NCBI GenBank assembly: GCA_964481425.1
Contig: CAYZTM010000017.1
Span: 1-64,000 of the forward strand
DNA from: MKUN01 sp964481425
Lineage (GTDB): Bacteria; Bacteroidota; Bacteroidia; Chitinophagales; Chitinophagaceae
DNA: 64,000 nt
Reading direction: 5' to 3'
Shown: positions 33,837 through 43,131 of the stretch, piece after piece
Position numbering within the stretch: position 1 is the stretch's first letter
Layout of the letters: each line of letters begins with the position of its first letter
Translations under genes and position numbers: made by a program
The notes under the pieces: model-generated
Seen by the model: the letters and a program-made list of their open reading frames with translations, nothing else
Databases searched by the model: none
What the model was told of the DNA's origin: nothing

Positions 33837-34346
33837 TTAGCGTCTTCCCCCGGCACGCATCTTCCTGCGCCTGCTAATATAATACAGCAAGGGCACCAGT
33901 AGCAATATTGCCTCCCATAAGGTAGCAGGCCAGCCCGGTTTATTCAGCTCTTTATACGATAGCCTGATGGTCTCGCAAAGCTCCAGGGTGCAGGCTACCA
34001 GTATTACCAGCTTTATCCTTATCAGTGTTCGTGCCGATATACGATGATGATGCTCCGCGTGGGCAATGGTCACATTCATTCCCCTTTCCGGGCTTCTGCC
34101 GATAAGGCTGATGATCATATACAGGAATATGCCTATTGCCGGTAGCAGGAAAAAGTACGACTTGCTGATGTATTGGTCCACATACCCCGCTGCATTCAGC
34201 CGCACAGGTATCGCGTCGGGCAGCAGTATATAGCTGATATTACAAGCGATGAAAAGCAATATAAGCAACACCAGGTTAGTGCGCTCCATCAGCTTTTCCA
34301 CCTTGCCAGGCAATATCCATATTTCCTGCACCTTTTCGTCCCACAT
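33837..34346 (-). CDS. DUF1648-like membrane protein
   Basis: 169 residues with four membrane helices (VLLILLFIACNISYILL, YFFLLPAIGIFLYMIISLI, LVILVACTLELCE, LWEAILLLVPLLYYI). LPDAIPVRLNAAGYVDQYISK between the first two is the conserved DUF1648 signature. Function is unknown; relatives are SdpI-like and immunity proteins. It follows porX by 15 bp in the same direction. A histidine-rich loop (EHHHR) and an arginine-rich C-terminus (RRRKMRAGGRR) are notable. Confidence 0.7.
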   Translation of the reverse strand: MWDEKVQEIWILPGKVEKLMERTNLVLLILLFIACNISYILLPDAIPVRLNAAGYVDQYISKSYFFLLPAIGIFLYMIISLIGRSPERGMNVTIAHAEHHHRISARTLIRIKLVILVACTLELCETIRLSYKELNKPGWPATLWEAILLLVPLLYYISRRRKMRAGGRR

Positions 34347-34361
34347 ACATTGTTACGTTTA

Positions 34362-35918
34362 TCATTTGCTATGCAGCCGTATCACGGGTACTATCATTTC
34401 CTCCAGCGATATGCCGCCGTGTTGAAATGTGTTCCTGTAGTAATTTACGTAATGATTATAATTATTAGGGTAGCATAGGAAAATATCCTCCTTCGCAAAT
34501 ATGAAGGTTGAACTCACATTAGGCCTTGGCAAGCCGGCTTCCCTCGGGTCGCGGAAGGCCAGCACATCCTTGTCCTCATACTGCAGGTTCCTCCCATGCT
34601 TATAGCGCAGGTTGGTTGTGGTGTGCCTGTCACCAATACATTTGCTTGGCTGCTTTACCCTTACCGTTCCATGGTCGGTGGTAATGAACACCTGGATGTC
34701 CTTATCGGCTATCTTACGCAGGGCACGGTATAGCGGCGAGTGTTCGAACCAGCTAACCGTAAGCGAGCGGTACGATACTTCATCCCCAGCCAGCTCTTTC
34801 AGCACTTCCATTTCCGTCCGTGCATGCGATAGCATGTCCACAAAGTTGTACACCACCACGGTCAGGTCATTGTTGAGGCAGTTGTGTATATTGTCTTCGA
34901 AGCTTTTGCCATCTTCGTTATTGGTTATTTTTATGTATTGCCATTTCAGGCCGTCCAGTTTCAGGTCTTTCAGCTGCCCCCCCAGGAACTTTTCTTCGAA
35001 TAGGTTCTTACCCCCTTCTTCATCATCGTTCTTCCACTCATTCGGGTAGCGCTTTTCTATATCCACCGGTAGCATTCCGGCAAAGAGGGCATTACGGCTG
35101 TATTGCGTAGCTGTGGGCAGGATACTGTAAAACGAATCTTCCTCTATTGTTTTGAACGACTCGTTCACAATGGGTTGCAGCACTTTCCATTGGTCATACC
35201 TCAGGTTATCGATCACCAGCAGGAACGATGGTTTGCCCTTTTCAAGGAAGGGCGCCACCTTTTTCTTGATCAGGTTATGTGAGAAAAGGGGAGCTGAATC
35301 CGGGTTCTTGATCCACTTGCCGTAGTTCTTCGATACGTACTTGCTGAATTCTGTATTGGCCTCCGACTTCTGGCTTTGCAATACCTCCATCATTTCCGAG
35401 CTGTCACTGCGGGCCATCTCCAGCTCCCAGTACACCAGCTTCTTATATAGTTCCTTCCACTCCTCGTGGTCGGGGTTCGAGCTCAGTGCCATGAACAGGT
35501 TACGAAATTCCTGCTGGTAAGCAGTCGTCGTCCTTTCCGATACCAGCCTTTTGGTATCCATTATCTTCTTCAGCGATAGCAGCACCTGGTTTGGGTTCAC
35601 CGGTTTTATCAGGTAGTCGCTTATCTGCGAGCCTATGGCCTCTTCCATTATATATTCAGCCTCGTTCTTGGTCACCATCACCACCGGCAGTTGCGGATGG
35701 GTCTCTTTTATTTTGGCCAGCGTTTCCAGCCCCGTCATGCCGGGCATGCTCTCGTCCAGCAGCACCACGTCCATGTCCTTTTCTTTCAGCAGTTCCAGCG
35801 CATCATGCCCGTTCGATATAGGCGTCACCTCGTAGCCCTTATTGGTCAGGAAAAGGATCTGCGATTTCAGCGATTCTATCTCATCGTCCACCCATAATAT
35901 TTCACCTTGTGTGCTCAT
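34362..35918 (-). CDS. porX: PorX: receiver plus PglZ-domain regulator of T9SS
   Basis: 518 residues from ATG 35918. Residues 1-120 are a CheY-like receiver with the acidic pocket (WVDDE) and phosphoacceptor Asp55 (VLLDESMPG). After a helical bundle comes a PglZ/alkaline-phosphatase-like domain (VIDNLRYDQW, PTATQYSRNALFAG with the catalytic Thr, FITTDHGTVRV). This order is specific to PorX, which with PorY controls type IX secretion genes and hydrolyses nucleotide substrates. A PglZ domain also marks BREX systems, but here the receiver excludes that. PorY is not in the window. The spacer 35919-36163 holds one small hairpin. Confidence 0.93.
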   Translation of the reverse strand: MSTQGEILWVDDEIESLKSQILFLTNKGYEVTPISNGHDALELLKEKDMDVVLLDESMPGMTGLETLAKIKETHPQLPVVMVTKNEAEYIMEEAIGSQISDYLIKPVNPNQVLLSLKKIMDTKRLVSERTTTAYQQEFRNLFMALSSNPDHEEWKELYKKLVYWELEMARSDSSEMMEVLQSQKSEANTEFSKYVSKNYGKWIKNPDSAPLFSHNLIKKKVAPFLEKGKPSFLLVIDNLRYDQWKVLQPIVNESFKTIEEDSFYSILPTATQYSRNALFAGMLPVDIEKRYPNEWKNDDEEGGKNLFEEKFLGGQLKDLKLDGLKWQYIKITNNEDGKSFEDNIHNCLNNDLTVVVYNFVDMLSHARTEMEVLKELAGDEVSYRSLTVSWFEHSPLYRALRKIADKDIQVFITTDHGTVRVKQPSKCIGDRHTTTNLRYKHGRNLQYEDKDVLAFRDPREAGLPRPNVSSTFIFAKEDIFLCYPNNYNHYVNYYRNTFQHGGISLEEMIVPVIRLHSK

Positions 35919-35978
35919 AATTCTTAGATTTCTTGTTTTATACAATTACAACTTACGCTAATTTGATGGAAATTCCTT

Positions 35979-35994
35979 GCCGCCATCAGGCGGC
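35979..35994. repeat. GCCGCC hairpin upstream of porX
   Basis: GCCGCC-ATCA-GGCGGC is a perfect 6-bp stem with tetraloop, 60 bp upstream of porX. No T-run follows in either direction. Possible regulatory or dispersed-repeat hairpin; function unknown. Confidence 0.4.
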
Positions 35995-36163
35995 CTCTAT
36001 CTATTTAACGCAAGTTTTGCAAGTATAGTTTGCCCTTTGTTAAGTATTCCAGAAAAATTGTGCCCCTGCTGCTGAGCTTGGGCATTATATACCTGCACTA
36101 TCTCTCAAAATCACTATTTTTCACTATTAATTACAATCGCTCACACATCACATTTTTTAGCTT

Positions 36164-36628
36164 TTGGCTTTTCAATTGAATATCCGCCCTGCTTTAGCTT
36201 CAGATTGCCCGCGCATGCTCGAACTTGTTCGTGAACTGGCAGCATATGAACATGCTCCCGATGAAGTAACTATCAGCATGCAGCATTTTACCGAAAGTGG
36301 CTTTGGTTCCACCCCCGCCTGGTGGGCCATAGTGGCCGAAGCAGATGGGCAGGTGGTCGGCTTTGCGCTCTGGTACATCCGTTTCTCCACATGGAAAGGC
36401 CAGCGCATGTACCTTGAGGACATCATCGTTACAGAGGCCTGGCGCGGCAAGGGTATTGGTTCTATGCTGATGGATGAACTCCTCCGGATAGCCCGCGAAA
36501 AGAACTTTGTAGGTATCAGCTGGCAGGTGCTCGATTGGAACGAACCTGCTATAAACTTCTACAAACGTTACAATGCCACTTTTGATGGAGAATGGCTGAA
36601 TGCTGCCATTGGTTTTAATCCGTCCTGA
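36164..36628 (+). CDS. GNAT N-acetyltransferase
   Basis: 154 residues if the TTG at 36164 is used; a TTG at 36176 is also possible, and the next ATG (36215) is too far into the conserved N-terminus. It has the GNAT fold: the N-terminal IRPALASDCPRMLEL, acetyl-CoA-binding VTEAWRGKGIGSML and ISWQVLDWNEPAINFYKRY. This is close to spermidine/spermine and related acetyltransferases. Its 3' end overlaps the convergent DUF6089 gene by 14 bp. Confidence 0.9.
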   Translation: MAFQLNIRPALASDCPRMLELVRELAAYEHAPDEVTISMQHFTESGFGSTPAWWAIVAEADGQVVGFALWYIRFSTWKGQRMYLEDIIVTEAWRGKGIGSMLMDELLRIAREKNFVGISWQVLDWNEPAINFYKRYNATFDGEWLNAAIGFNPS

Positions 36629-37493
36629 AATCGTGGTTCATATACCCCGGGCAGCGGTACACCTTTAGCTGGAAGGAAACATTGATCATGAACATCAGGT
36701 ACTGGTCGCGGGTGCTGGTGTTGCCGCGCTGCTTACCCGGCCTGCCCAGCGGATCATTAGGCGTTATTTCTGTCGAGCGGTCCTGCAGGTAATAAGCCGG
36801 GGGCTGCTGCACGCTCGGGTCTTTGGCAAAATATTGCGAGCCTACGTAGTACGAGCTTACATCGTCCAGGTAGTCGGTCATGGTCAGCCTGTCTGCTATC
36901 TCGAAGCCCACATTGGTGCCCGGGTTCATCCACCATTTTATTCCTGCCCCTACCGGGAAGCATACACTTACCGGCTGGTATTTGTGGCTGTTGAAGCCCA
37001 CATTCTGCCCCTCGGTACCCAAAGGCCTCAGGTAATATCTTTTACCGTTAAAACTTGTGTATGGATTATAATAGAATACACCAACCCCACCCGTAAGGTA
37101 AGGCGTGAAACGGCTGCCAAAATCACCGGTCGAGAAACGTACAAAGTTGAATTCGCCCTGCACACAAAACTCCAGCACATCGCTCTTAAAGTTCAGGTTA
37201 CGCCTTTGCTGAAAGGGGTCTTTCGAATATTTATCATCATAGCCCACCTTCGCATAGTTCAGCGTGGTCTTGAGAGCAATGTACGGGTTCAGGTGAAAGC
37301 GGATGAAACCGCCGCCAGCAGGCCGTACATACTTAAAGCCATAGTTCGTATTCAGGTCACCGAAGTACTCCGAGCCGCCCAGCGATACGCCATACTCCCT
37401 GCCGCTGTAGAAATATTGCGCACCGGCACGCCCGGCGCCCGCGAATATCAATATCAGTAGCATTATTTTGGTCTGTCTGCTCATTATGGCCAT
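36615..37493 (-). CDS. DUF6089-like outer-membrane beta-barrel protein
   Basis: 292 residues from ATG 37493; ATG 37484 is an alternative. A signal peptide (IMLLILIFAGAGRAGAQ) is followed by an eight- to ten-strand beta-barrel pattern (EYGVSLGGSEYFGDLN, TPYLTGGVGVFYYN, MFMINVSFQLKVY). Bacteroidetes genomes often have such DUF6089/PorT-like barrels between NAD kinase and cell-envelope genes, as here. Its role is unknown. A TACATTTG promoter box precedes it. The 3' end overlaps the convergent acetyltransferase gene. Confidence 0.85.
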   Translation of the reverse strand: MAIMSRQTKIMLLILIFAGAGRAGAQYFYSGREYGVSLGGSEYFGDLNTNYGFKYVRPAGGGFIRFHLNPYIALKTTLNYAKVGYDDKYSKDPFQQRRNLNFKSDVLEFCVQGEFNFVRFSTGDFGSRFTPYLTGGVGVFYYNPYTSFNGKRYYLRPLGTEGQNVGFNSHKYQPVSVCFPVGAGIKWWMNPGTNVGFEIADRLTMTDYLDDVSSYYVGSQYFAKDPSVQQPPAYYLQDRSTEITPNDPLGRPGKQRGNTSTRDQYLMFMINVSFQLKVYRCPGYMNHDFRTD

Positions 37494-37508
37494 GAATAAA
37501 TGTAACGG

Positions 37509-37516
37509 CAAATGTA
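37509..37516 (-). promoter_or_regulatory. Promoter -7 box of the DUF6089-like gene
   Basis: TACATTTG on the minus strand, 15 bp upstream of ATG 37493 and 24 bp upstream of ATG 37484, matches TAnnTTTG. It supports either of these starts over a longer reading. Confidence 0.55.
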
Positions 37517-37538
37517 GTTTTTTATTGTTTTCAAAAGT

Positions 37539-38417
37539 TTAGTTCCGTCGGTCTATGCCCCAATACAGTTTTTGGCGTATGGTTTTCAGGAAGTTATGCT
37601 CATCCGGGCGCACCAGCGATATAGTAAATTGTTCTTTTTTAACCGCCAGTTGCACGCCACTGGTTATGGTCTCTGTCCGCGAGTCAAGGGTGCATAAAAA
37701 CTGTTCCGTTCTGCCCTCCACCTCGAAGGAGATCACATTGTCATCCGGCACCACTATCGAGCGGGTGTTCAGGTTATGCGGGGCCACCGGCGTTATCACA
37801 AAGCTCGAGGTTTGCGGGAACACCACCGGCCCGTTGCAGCTCAGCGAGTACCCTGTCGATCCTGTAGGTGTGGCCACTATCAGGCCATCGGCCCAGTAGG
37901 TATTCAGGAACTCACCGTTCAGGTAGGTATGTATCTTGATCATCGACGAGGAGTCCTTCCTGTGCAGGGTGAACTCATTGAGCGCAAACGGCGCCCCGTC
38001 GAACAAGGGTATGCTGCTGTCGAGGTGCAATAATGTGCGTTTCTCCAGTGTGTAAGAGCCCCGCACCAGTGAGAGTATGGCTGCCTCCACCTCCTCCTCG
38101 GGTATGGCTGCCAAAAAGCCCAGCCGCCCTAAGTTGATACCGATCAACGGTATATTACTGCTGCCCACAAAACACACAGTGTCCAGCAGCGTACCATCCC
38201 CACCCAGGCTGAAAAGCATATCGGTATGTAGCGGCAGGTCTTTCTTACCGGTAAATAGCTGCGGGGCCTGCTCCAGCGATATATGAGGTGCTATGCGTTC
38301 GTAGAAGTCCTTGTAAAATACCATCTGCAGGTTATGGTCCTTCAGCATCTGCACGATATGTTTCAGCACAGGTATATCCTGCTCCTCGAACGTGCGGTTA
38401 TATATGGCTACTAACAT
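37539..38417 (-). CDS. nadK: NAD kinase
   Basis: 292 residues from ATG 38417 (MLVAIYNRTFEEQD), which matches the family start; a longer upstream frame is not supported. It has the GGDGT motif (LGGDGTLLDTVCF), GINLGRLGFLA, and the later LIVATPTGSTGYSLS and TPVAPHNLNTR. It phosphorylates NAD to NADP using ATP. It follows the DUF6089-like gene at 45 bp in the same direction. Confidence 0.96.
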   Translation of the reverse strand: MLVAIYNRTFEEQDIPVLKHIVQMLKDHNLQMVFYKDFYERIAPHISLEQAPQLFTGKKDLPLHTDMLFSLGGDGTLLDTVCFVGSSNIPLIGINLGRLGFLAAIPEEEVEAAILSLVRGSYTLEKRTLLHLDSSIPLFDGAPFALNEFTLHRKDSSSMIKIHTYLNGEFLNTYWADGLIVATPTGSTGYSLSCNGPVVFPQTSSFVITPVAPHNLNTRSIVVPDDNVISFEVEGRTEQFLCTLDSRTETITSGVQLAVKKEQFTISLVRPDEHNFLKTIRQKLYWGIDRRN

Positions 38418-38548
38418 AGGCAGATGTTTGCGCAAATTTCGCGTAAAATAAACCATTTTCCCTCATTTGCCCGGTATAATGACCTCCATCATACTGATGG
38501 CAAGCCTATATCTCATCATTATGTCGTAATTTCATCTATTATACCTGT

Positions 38549-40042
38549 ATGCGTTCACGTATCGTTGTAGCATTATTATTGGTGGCAACTTTTGCATCGC
38601 TGTACCTGCTTAACTCCTGTAAGCATTCGCCCTTCCCTGCCCCAGCAGCTGCGGGCAATGGCAACTATCCCGATAGCATCGCTTCCATCTTCATTACCAA
38701 ATGCGCCATCACCGGCTGCCACGATGCATCCGGCTATGTGAATGCGGCCAACCTCCGCCTCGATACATGGGAGAACCTCTTTAAAGGCTCATCGAGCGGG
38801 GCTGAAGTGATACCCTACAACCCCAAATACAGCTCATTGCTCTATTTCATCAACACCGATTCTACCCGTGGCCTCGTGGTGCCTCCTACCATGCCTTATA
38901 ACTATCCGCCCCTCTCCGACCAGGAGTACAATACCATACAGAACTGGATCGCGGCTGGTGCACCGGATAAGGACGGCAATATACCCTTCGCCTCCAACCC
39001 CGATACGCGGCAGAAGATATACCTCACCCAGCAGGGCTGTGACCTGATGGCCGTGATAGATGGAGCATCGGGTGTTATCATGCGGATATTTCCCATTGGC
39101 ATATCGGGGAGTACCGAGGCGCCACACTCCGTACACTTCACACAAGATGGCAGGTATGCCTACGTATCATACGCCGCAGGCACCGCCACCCAGAAGATAG
39201 ATGCCAATACAGATACCGTCATCGCTACCATCAACCTGCCGGACAATGGCGGCATTGTTAACATCAGCCCCGATGGCGAGCATGTCATGGTATCCACTTA
39301 CATCGCCAATGGCCAGCTGTACGATAACAACTTCAACAACCTGAGCTACACCGGTACCGGGCCCAACACCTTCAACTACCCGCACGGTATCGCCTCCACA
39401 CCCAACTGGGACACCTTCTATGTCACCTCGCAATATGGCAACGTGGTGTACCGCTACGTGCCCGGCAAGATACCGCCCATCATCAAGCTGCCGCTGGATA
39501 CCACGCAACCTACAGTGGTGGGCACAGGGGGCCTCTACTCCGACCCGCACGAGATCATCATGACGCCCGACCACTCCAAATTCTTCGTCAGCTGCCAGAA
39601 TACCAACGAGGTGCGCGTGCTGGATGCGCATACCTATAAAGTATTGGCCGTGATACCTGTGGGCGCAGTGCCGCAGGAGTTTGCCATAGCACCATCGAAG
39701 CATGAACTGTTCGTGAGCTGTATTTATGATGAGGCCAATCCCAACCCGGGCTGCAAGGGCTCGGTGTATGTGATAGACTACAACAGCCTGCAACTGGTGG
39801 GCGGCCCCATCTACGGCGACTTCTACGAGCCGCATGGCATTGCCGTAGATGAGCAGAACAACAACCTCTACGTGGTGAGCAGTAATGTGACCACCACCGG
39901 GCCGCCGCCGCACCATGTATCGGAGTGTGGCTCTACTGCCGGCTGGTACAGCATCTACGACCTGACCACGCTGCAGCCCCGCAACCACTTCCGCTACCAG
40001 ACCACCAATGCCCCCTACTCCGCCGACACACGGTTCAGGTGA
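38549..40042 (+). CDS. Lipoprotein with cytochrome c-like domain and YncE-like beta-propeller
   Basis: 497 residues. The N-terminus is a lipoprotein signal (LLNSCKHS, Cys24). Residues ~40-140 resemble a Planctomycete-type cytochrome c domain, but the heme site reads CAITGCH, with four residues between the cysteines instead of two. Residues ~150-490 form repeated beta-propeller blades (GYIVYVSYAAGTATQKIDANTDTVIATI type; VDEQNNNLYVVSSN). Function is unknown. It is alone and rightward, followed by folB. Confidence 0.85.
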   Translation: MRSRIVVALLLVATFASLYLLNSCKHSPFPAPAAAGNGNYPDSIASIFITKCAITGCHDASGYVNAANLRLDTWENLFKGSSSGAEVIPYNPKYSSLLYFINTDSTRGLVVPPTMPYNYPPLSDQEYNTIQNWIAAGAPDKDGNIPFASNPDTRQKIYLTQQGCDLMAVIDGASGVIMRIFPIGISGSTEAPHSVHFTQDGRYAYVSYAAGTATQKIDANTDTVIATINLPDNGGIVNISPDGEHVMVSTYIANGQLYDNNFNNLSYTGTGPNTFNYPHGIASTPNWDTFYVTSQYGNVVYRYVPGKIPPIIKLPLDTTQPTVVGTGGLYSDPHEIIMTPDHSKFFVSCQNTNEVRVLDAHTYKVLAVIPVGAVPQEFAIAPSKHELFVSCIYDEANPNPGCKGSVYVIDYNSLQLVGGPIYGDFYEPHGIAVDEQNNNLYVVSSNVTTTGPPPHHVSECGSTAGWYSIYDLTTLQPRNHFRYQTTNAPYSADTRFR

Positions 40043-40077
40043 GCACAGATGCTTATCAACTTATCGCGGCGATCAAC

Positions 40078-40085
40078 TAAATTTG
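40078..40085 (+). promoter_or_regulatory. folB promoter -7 box adjoining the start codon
   Basis: TAAATTTG, then GCGCC and ATG at 40090. Transcription would begin at or within 1 nt of the start codon, giving a leaderless or nearly leaderless mRNA. Confidence 0.6.
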
Positions 40086-40089
40086 CGCC

Positions 40090-40428
40090 ATGCTCAGCAT
40101 ATCCCTGCACGGTATCCGCATCCACGCGCCCATCGGTATGTACCCGGAGGAGCGCATACATGGCAATGACTTCGAGATAGATGTGGATATATATATGCCG
40201 GTGAACAAGGCACTGCCCTGGCCCTTCGTGGACTACAGTATGATACAGCATACCGTAAGCACCATCTTCGCGCAGCCGGGGGAGATACTCGAGGCCTTCG
40301 TTCGGGAGATACATGAAAGCCTGGCCCAACAGGTGCCCACTGCCGAAAGGGTCAGGGTGTGTATCCGGAAGATGAACCCACCGCTGCCGGGCGATGTACG
40401 CTATGCGCAGGTTTGCTACGAAGCTTAA
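40090..40428 (+). CDS. folB: Dihydroneopterin aldolase
   Basis: 112 residues. It has SISLHGIRIHAPIGMYPEER (catalytic Glu/Tyr loop), FEIDVDIYMPVNKAL, and PGEILEAFVREIHESL with the C-terminal RVCIRKMNPPLPG. It makes 6-hydroxymethyl-dihydropterin from dihydroneopterin in folate synthesis. Gap to the lipoprotein is 47 bp, and it has its own promoter. It converges on purL. Confidence 0.9.
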   Translation: MLSISLHGIRIHAPIGMYPEERIHGNDFEIDVDIYMPVNKALPWPFVDYSMIQHTVSTIFAQPGEILEAFVREIHESLAQQVPTAERVRVCIRKMNPPLPGDVRYAQVCYEA

Positions 40429-40450
40429 ATAAATGCGGGGAATGCGACTA

Positions 40451-40548
40451 TGTGATGGAATGTGTTGAACCCGTAAGATAAAAAACACATTGTTCCACTC
40501 CATCACATTTACCCTACTCACCGATCCGCATTGCCGTATTCCATCACA
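40451..40548. repeat. TCCATCACA repeats between folB and purL
   Basis: TCCATCACA occurs inverted at 40451-40459 and direct at 40499-40507 and 40540-40548. An inner pair ATGTGTT (40460-40466) and AACACAT (40484-40490) extends the inverted repeat into a large imperfect hairpin. No long T-run follows. It may help termination between the two convergent genes. Confidence 0.5.
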
Positions 40549-40571
40549 TTGCTCACATTAACTAAATCGTG

Positions 40572-42776
40572 TTAATTATTTAATAGCTTTTCCAGCGCAG
40601 TATCGTAGGCGTCTTTCCAGTCGCTGATGTAGCCCCAGGTCTCGTGATCGATCTTGATGGCGCCATCGGCACTTACGATACCTACCTTACTGTAGGGTAT
40701 GCCTTTCAGCTCGGCCTCGAACATAGCCTTTACCGCAGGATTGACACTTACCACTACACGGCTCTGCGCCTCGCCAAAGAGGAAGGCATCTTTGCGGATG
40801 TCCTTGTCCGTCTCGATGCTGAAGCCGAGGTTGCAGGTCATGCCACTCTCGAGCAGGGTGGTGAACAGGCCGCCTTCCGAAATATCGTGGGCGGAGTTGA
40901 TGAGCTTTTCGCTGATGAGGTTGATGACCGTTTCCTGCAATGCCGCTTCTTCTTCCATATTGAAGTGCGGTGCGGGGCTGTGGCTGATGCCCACTATGTG
41001 GTGCAGGTATTCGCTGCAGTTGATATCATTACGGTTGACGCCCAACACATAAATGAGGTCGCCGGCATGCTTGAAGTTGAGGGTCATTTTCTGCTCCAGC
41101 GTATCGAGCACGCCTACCATACCTATTGTCGGTGTGGGGTACACGGGGCCATCCTCGCTCTGGTTATAGAAGCTCACGTTACCACCCGTAACCGGTGTAC
41201 CTAATTTGGTACAGGCCGTGGTCATCCCTTTGATGGCATGCACGAACTGGTAATATACCTCGGGGTTGTAAGGGTTGCCAAAGTTGAGGCAGTTGGTAAT
41301 GGCCACGGGTATGCCGCCGCTGCATACTATGTTGCGGGCCGCTTCGCTCACAGCTATCATACCCCCTTTATAAGGATCGGCCCATACGTAGCGGCTGTTG
41401 CAATCGGTAGTTACGGCAAGGCCTTTTTTGCTATCATGCACGCGCACAACGGCTGCATCGCTTGGCGCATTGGTATGTGTGTTGCCCGTCATTACCATGC
41501 TGTCGTACTGCTCCCATATCCAGCGCTTGCTGGCAATGTTGGGGAGCTGCACCAACTGGTAGGCCACATCCTTAAGGTCGGCAGGAACGGGCACTGTGTC
41601 GGGGTTGAACTTATTGATCTCCGCAAAGTATTTGGGTTCGCTGTACTCGCGCTCGTACACGGACGCACCGCCACCCAGCACCATGCTTTCGGCAGGCACA
41701 TCGGCCACCAGCTCATCGTGCATGTAGTACTTCAGGTTCTTGTCTTTGGTCACCTCGCCTATCTGCACGCAGTGGATATCCCACTTGTCGAATATCTTCT
41801 GCACATCGGCCTCGCGACCTTTCTTCACTACGATCAGCATACGCTCCTGGCTCTCGCTCAGCAGCATCTCCCAGGGCTTCATATTGTCCTGGCGGCAGGG
41901 CACTTTGTCGAGGTGGATGATCATGCCATGCTCACCCTTGGCGCTCATCTCACTGGTGCTGCAGGTGATGCCCGCGGCACCCATATCCTGCATGCCGATA
42001 ACGGCGCCGGTAGGTATTACCTCGAGGCAGGCCTCAAGCAGTTTCTTTTCTTCGAAGGGGTCGCCTACCTGCACGGCGGGCAGTTGCTCGGCACTGCTCT
42101 CGCTGATATCGGCACTGGCGAATGATGCGCCGCCTATGCCATCCTTACCGGTGGAGGCGCCTACTATGAACACGGGGTTGCCCTCGCCATAGGATGTGGC
42201 GCTGACGGTTTGCCCGGCCTTTACCACGCCCACGCTCATGGCGTTGACGAGTGGATTGGTCTGGTAACAGCTCTCGTAATATACCTCGCCGGCCACGGTG
42301 GGCACGCCGAAGCAGTTGCCGTAGTGACCGATACCTTTTACCACGCCTTTGAGCAACCACTTGGTCTTAGGGTTGTCCATCTTGCCGAAGCGCAAAGAGT
42401 TGAGGGAGGCTATGGGCCTTGCCCCCATGGTGAAGATATCGCGGTGTATGCCGCCTACGCCGGTGGCCGCACCCTGGAAGGGCTCGATGGCCGAAGGGTG
42501 GTTGTGGCTCTCGATCTTGAAGACGCAGCCGAGGCCATCGCCTATATCCACGAGGCCGGCGTTCTCCTCACCGGCTTTTACCAGCAGGCGCTCGCCCTCG
42601 CGGGGCAGGGTCTTGAGCCATTTTATGGAGTTCTTGTAGCTGCAATGCTCGCTCCACATTACGGAGTACATGGCTACTTCGTTGAAATTGGGCGTGCGGC
42701 CCAATACTTCGCATATTTTCTGGAATTCATCTTCGCGGAGGCCCAGCTTAACGGCCTGCTCGACAGTTGCTTGCAT
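40572..42776 (-). CDS. purL: Phosphoribosylformylglycinamidine synthase subunit PurL
   Basis: 734 residues, the small PurL that works with PurQ and PurS. It shows MWSEHCSYKNS, ESHNHPSAIEPFQGAATGVGG, HSCS-less active-site GGGASVYERE and GGNVSFYNQSEDGPVYPTPTIG. It converts FGAR to FGAM in purine synthesis. The start at 42776 fits the family, and the TACTTTTG promoter 4 bp upstream leaves no leader. No other pur genes are adjacent. Confidence 0.97.
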   Translation of the reverse strand: MQATVEQAVKLGLREDEFQKICEVLGRTPNFNEVAMYSVMWSEHCSYKNSIKWLKTLPREGERLLVKAGEENAGLVDIGDGLGCVFKIESHNHPSAIEPFQGAATGVGGIHRDIFTMGARPIASLNSLRFGKMDNPKTKWLLKGVVKGIGHYGNCFGVPTVAGEVYYESCYQTNPLVNAMSVGVVKAGQTVSATSYGEGNPVFIVGASTGKDGIGGASFASADISESSAEQLPAVQVGDPFEEKKLLEACLEVIPTGAVIGMQDMGAAGITCSTSEMSAKGEHGMIIHLDKVPCRQDNMKPWEMLLSESQERMLIVVKKGREADVQKIFDKWDIHCVQIGEVTKDKNLKYYMHDELVADVPAESMVLGGGASVYEREYSEPKYFAEINKFNPDTVPVPADLKDVAYQLVQLPNIASKRWIWEQYDSMVMTGNTHTNAPSDAAVVRVHDSKKGLAVTTDCNSRYVWADPYKGGMIAVSEAARNIVCSGGIPVAITNCLNFGNPYNPEVYYQFVHAIKGMTTACTKLGTPVTGGNVSFYNQSEDGPVYPTPTIGMVGVLDTLEQKMTLNFKHAGDLIYVLGVNRNDINCSEYLHHIVGISHSPAPHFNMEEEAALQETVINLISEKLINSAHDISEGGLFTTLLESGMTCNLGFSIETDKDIRKDAFLFGEAQSRVVVSVNPAVKAMFEAELKGIPYSKVGIVSADGAIKIDHETWGYISDWKDAYDTALEKLLNN

Positions 42777-42780
42777 GGCG

Positions 42781-42788
42781 CAAAAGTA
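42781..42788 (-). promoter_or_regulatory. purL promoter -7 box adjoining the start codon
   Basis: On the minus strand TACTTTTG is followed by CGCC and the ATG at 42776, the same layout as folB. A TTG 16 bp further upstream could be the -33 element. Confidence 0.6.
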
Positions 42789-42813
42789 GTTTTTTTTTTG
42801 ACCTCAACCCCTG

Positions 42814-42837
42814 CCCTTCTCCATAAATGGAGAAGGG
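42814..42837. repeat. CCCTTCTCCAT hairpin (dispersed-repeat-like)
   Basis: CCCTTCTCCAT (42814-42824), AA, ATGGAGAAGGG (42827-42837) is a perfect 11-bp stem, preceded by CTCAACCCCTG. I recall this unit as common in Bacteroidetes intergenic DNA. It ends about 30 bp from purL's promoter. Confidence 0.65.
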
Positions 42838-43131
42838 TGACGGCGCGAGGATGTAGTTTTTTCACGAAAAATATTTTATCCCATGTTTTTATTGGTTATC
42901 AATGCTTTAGCATCATAAAATTTCCCATTTCTTTCCCATTTTTTGCGCACTTTTTACTCATTTTTTACCCGTTTTTTACCCGGTGGGATGAGCCCGGCGG
43001 CCTCCTACGTTGCGCTATTCGCGAAACTTCGGCGGACGAGGCCCTCCTTCGCTGCCTCTTTCGCTACGGCTACAGCGGCTAAGAAAAAAAGCTTCGGCGG
43101 ACAAAGCAAGATACGAAACGGAGGGAGGGGG
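42838..43131. other. Non-coding spacer between purL and the Hachiman island
   Basis: No gene is supported. CTTCGGCGGAC recurs (43026-43036 and 43092-43102) in GC-rich segments that contrast with AT-rich 42860-42980 containing T-tracts. It may be scar or repeat sequence from earlier insertions next to the inverted-repeat island. Nothing else was seen. Confidence 0.5.

Noticed and set aside
34362..35918. PglZ domain as part of a BREX or other phage defence system
   Set aside because: The receiver domain and overall order identify PorX; no BrxC, PglX or BrxL genes are near.
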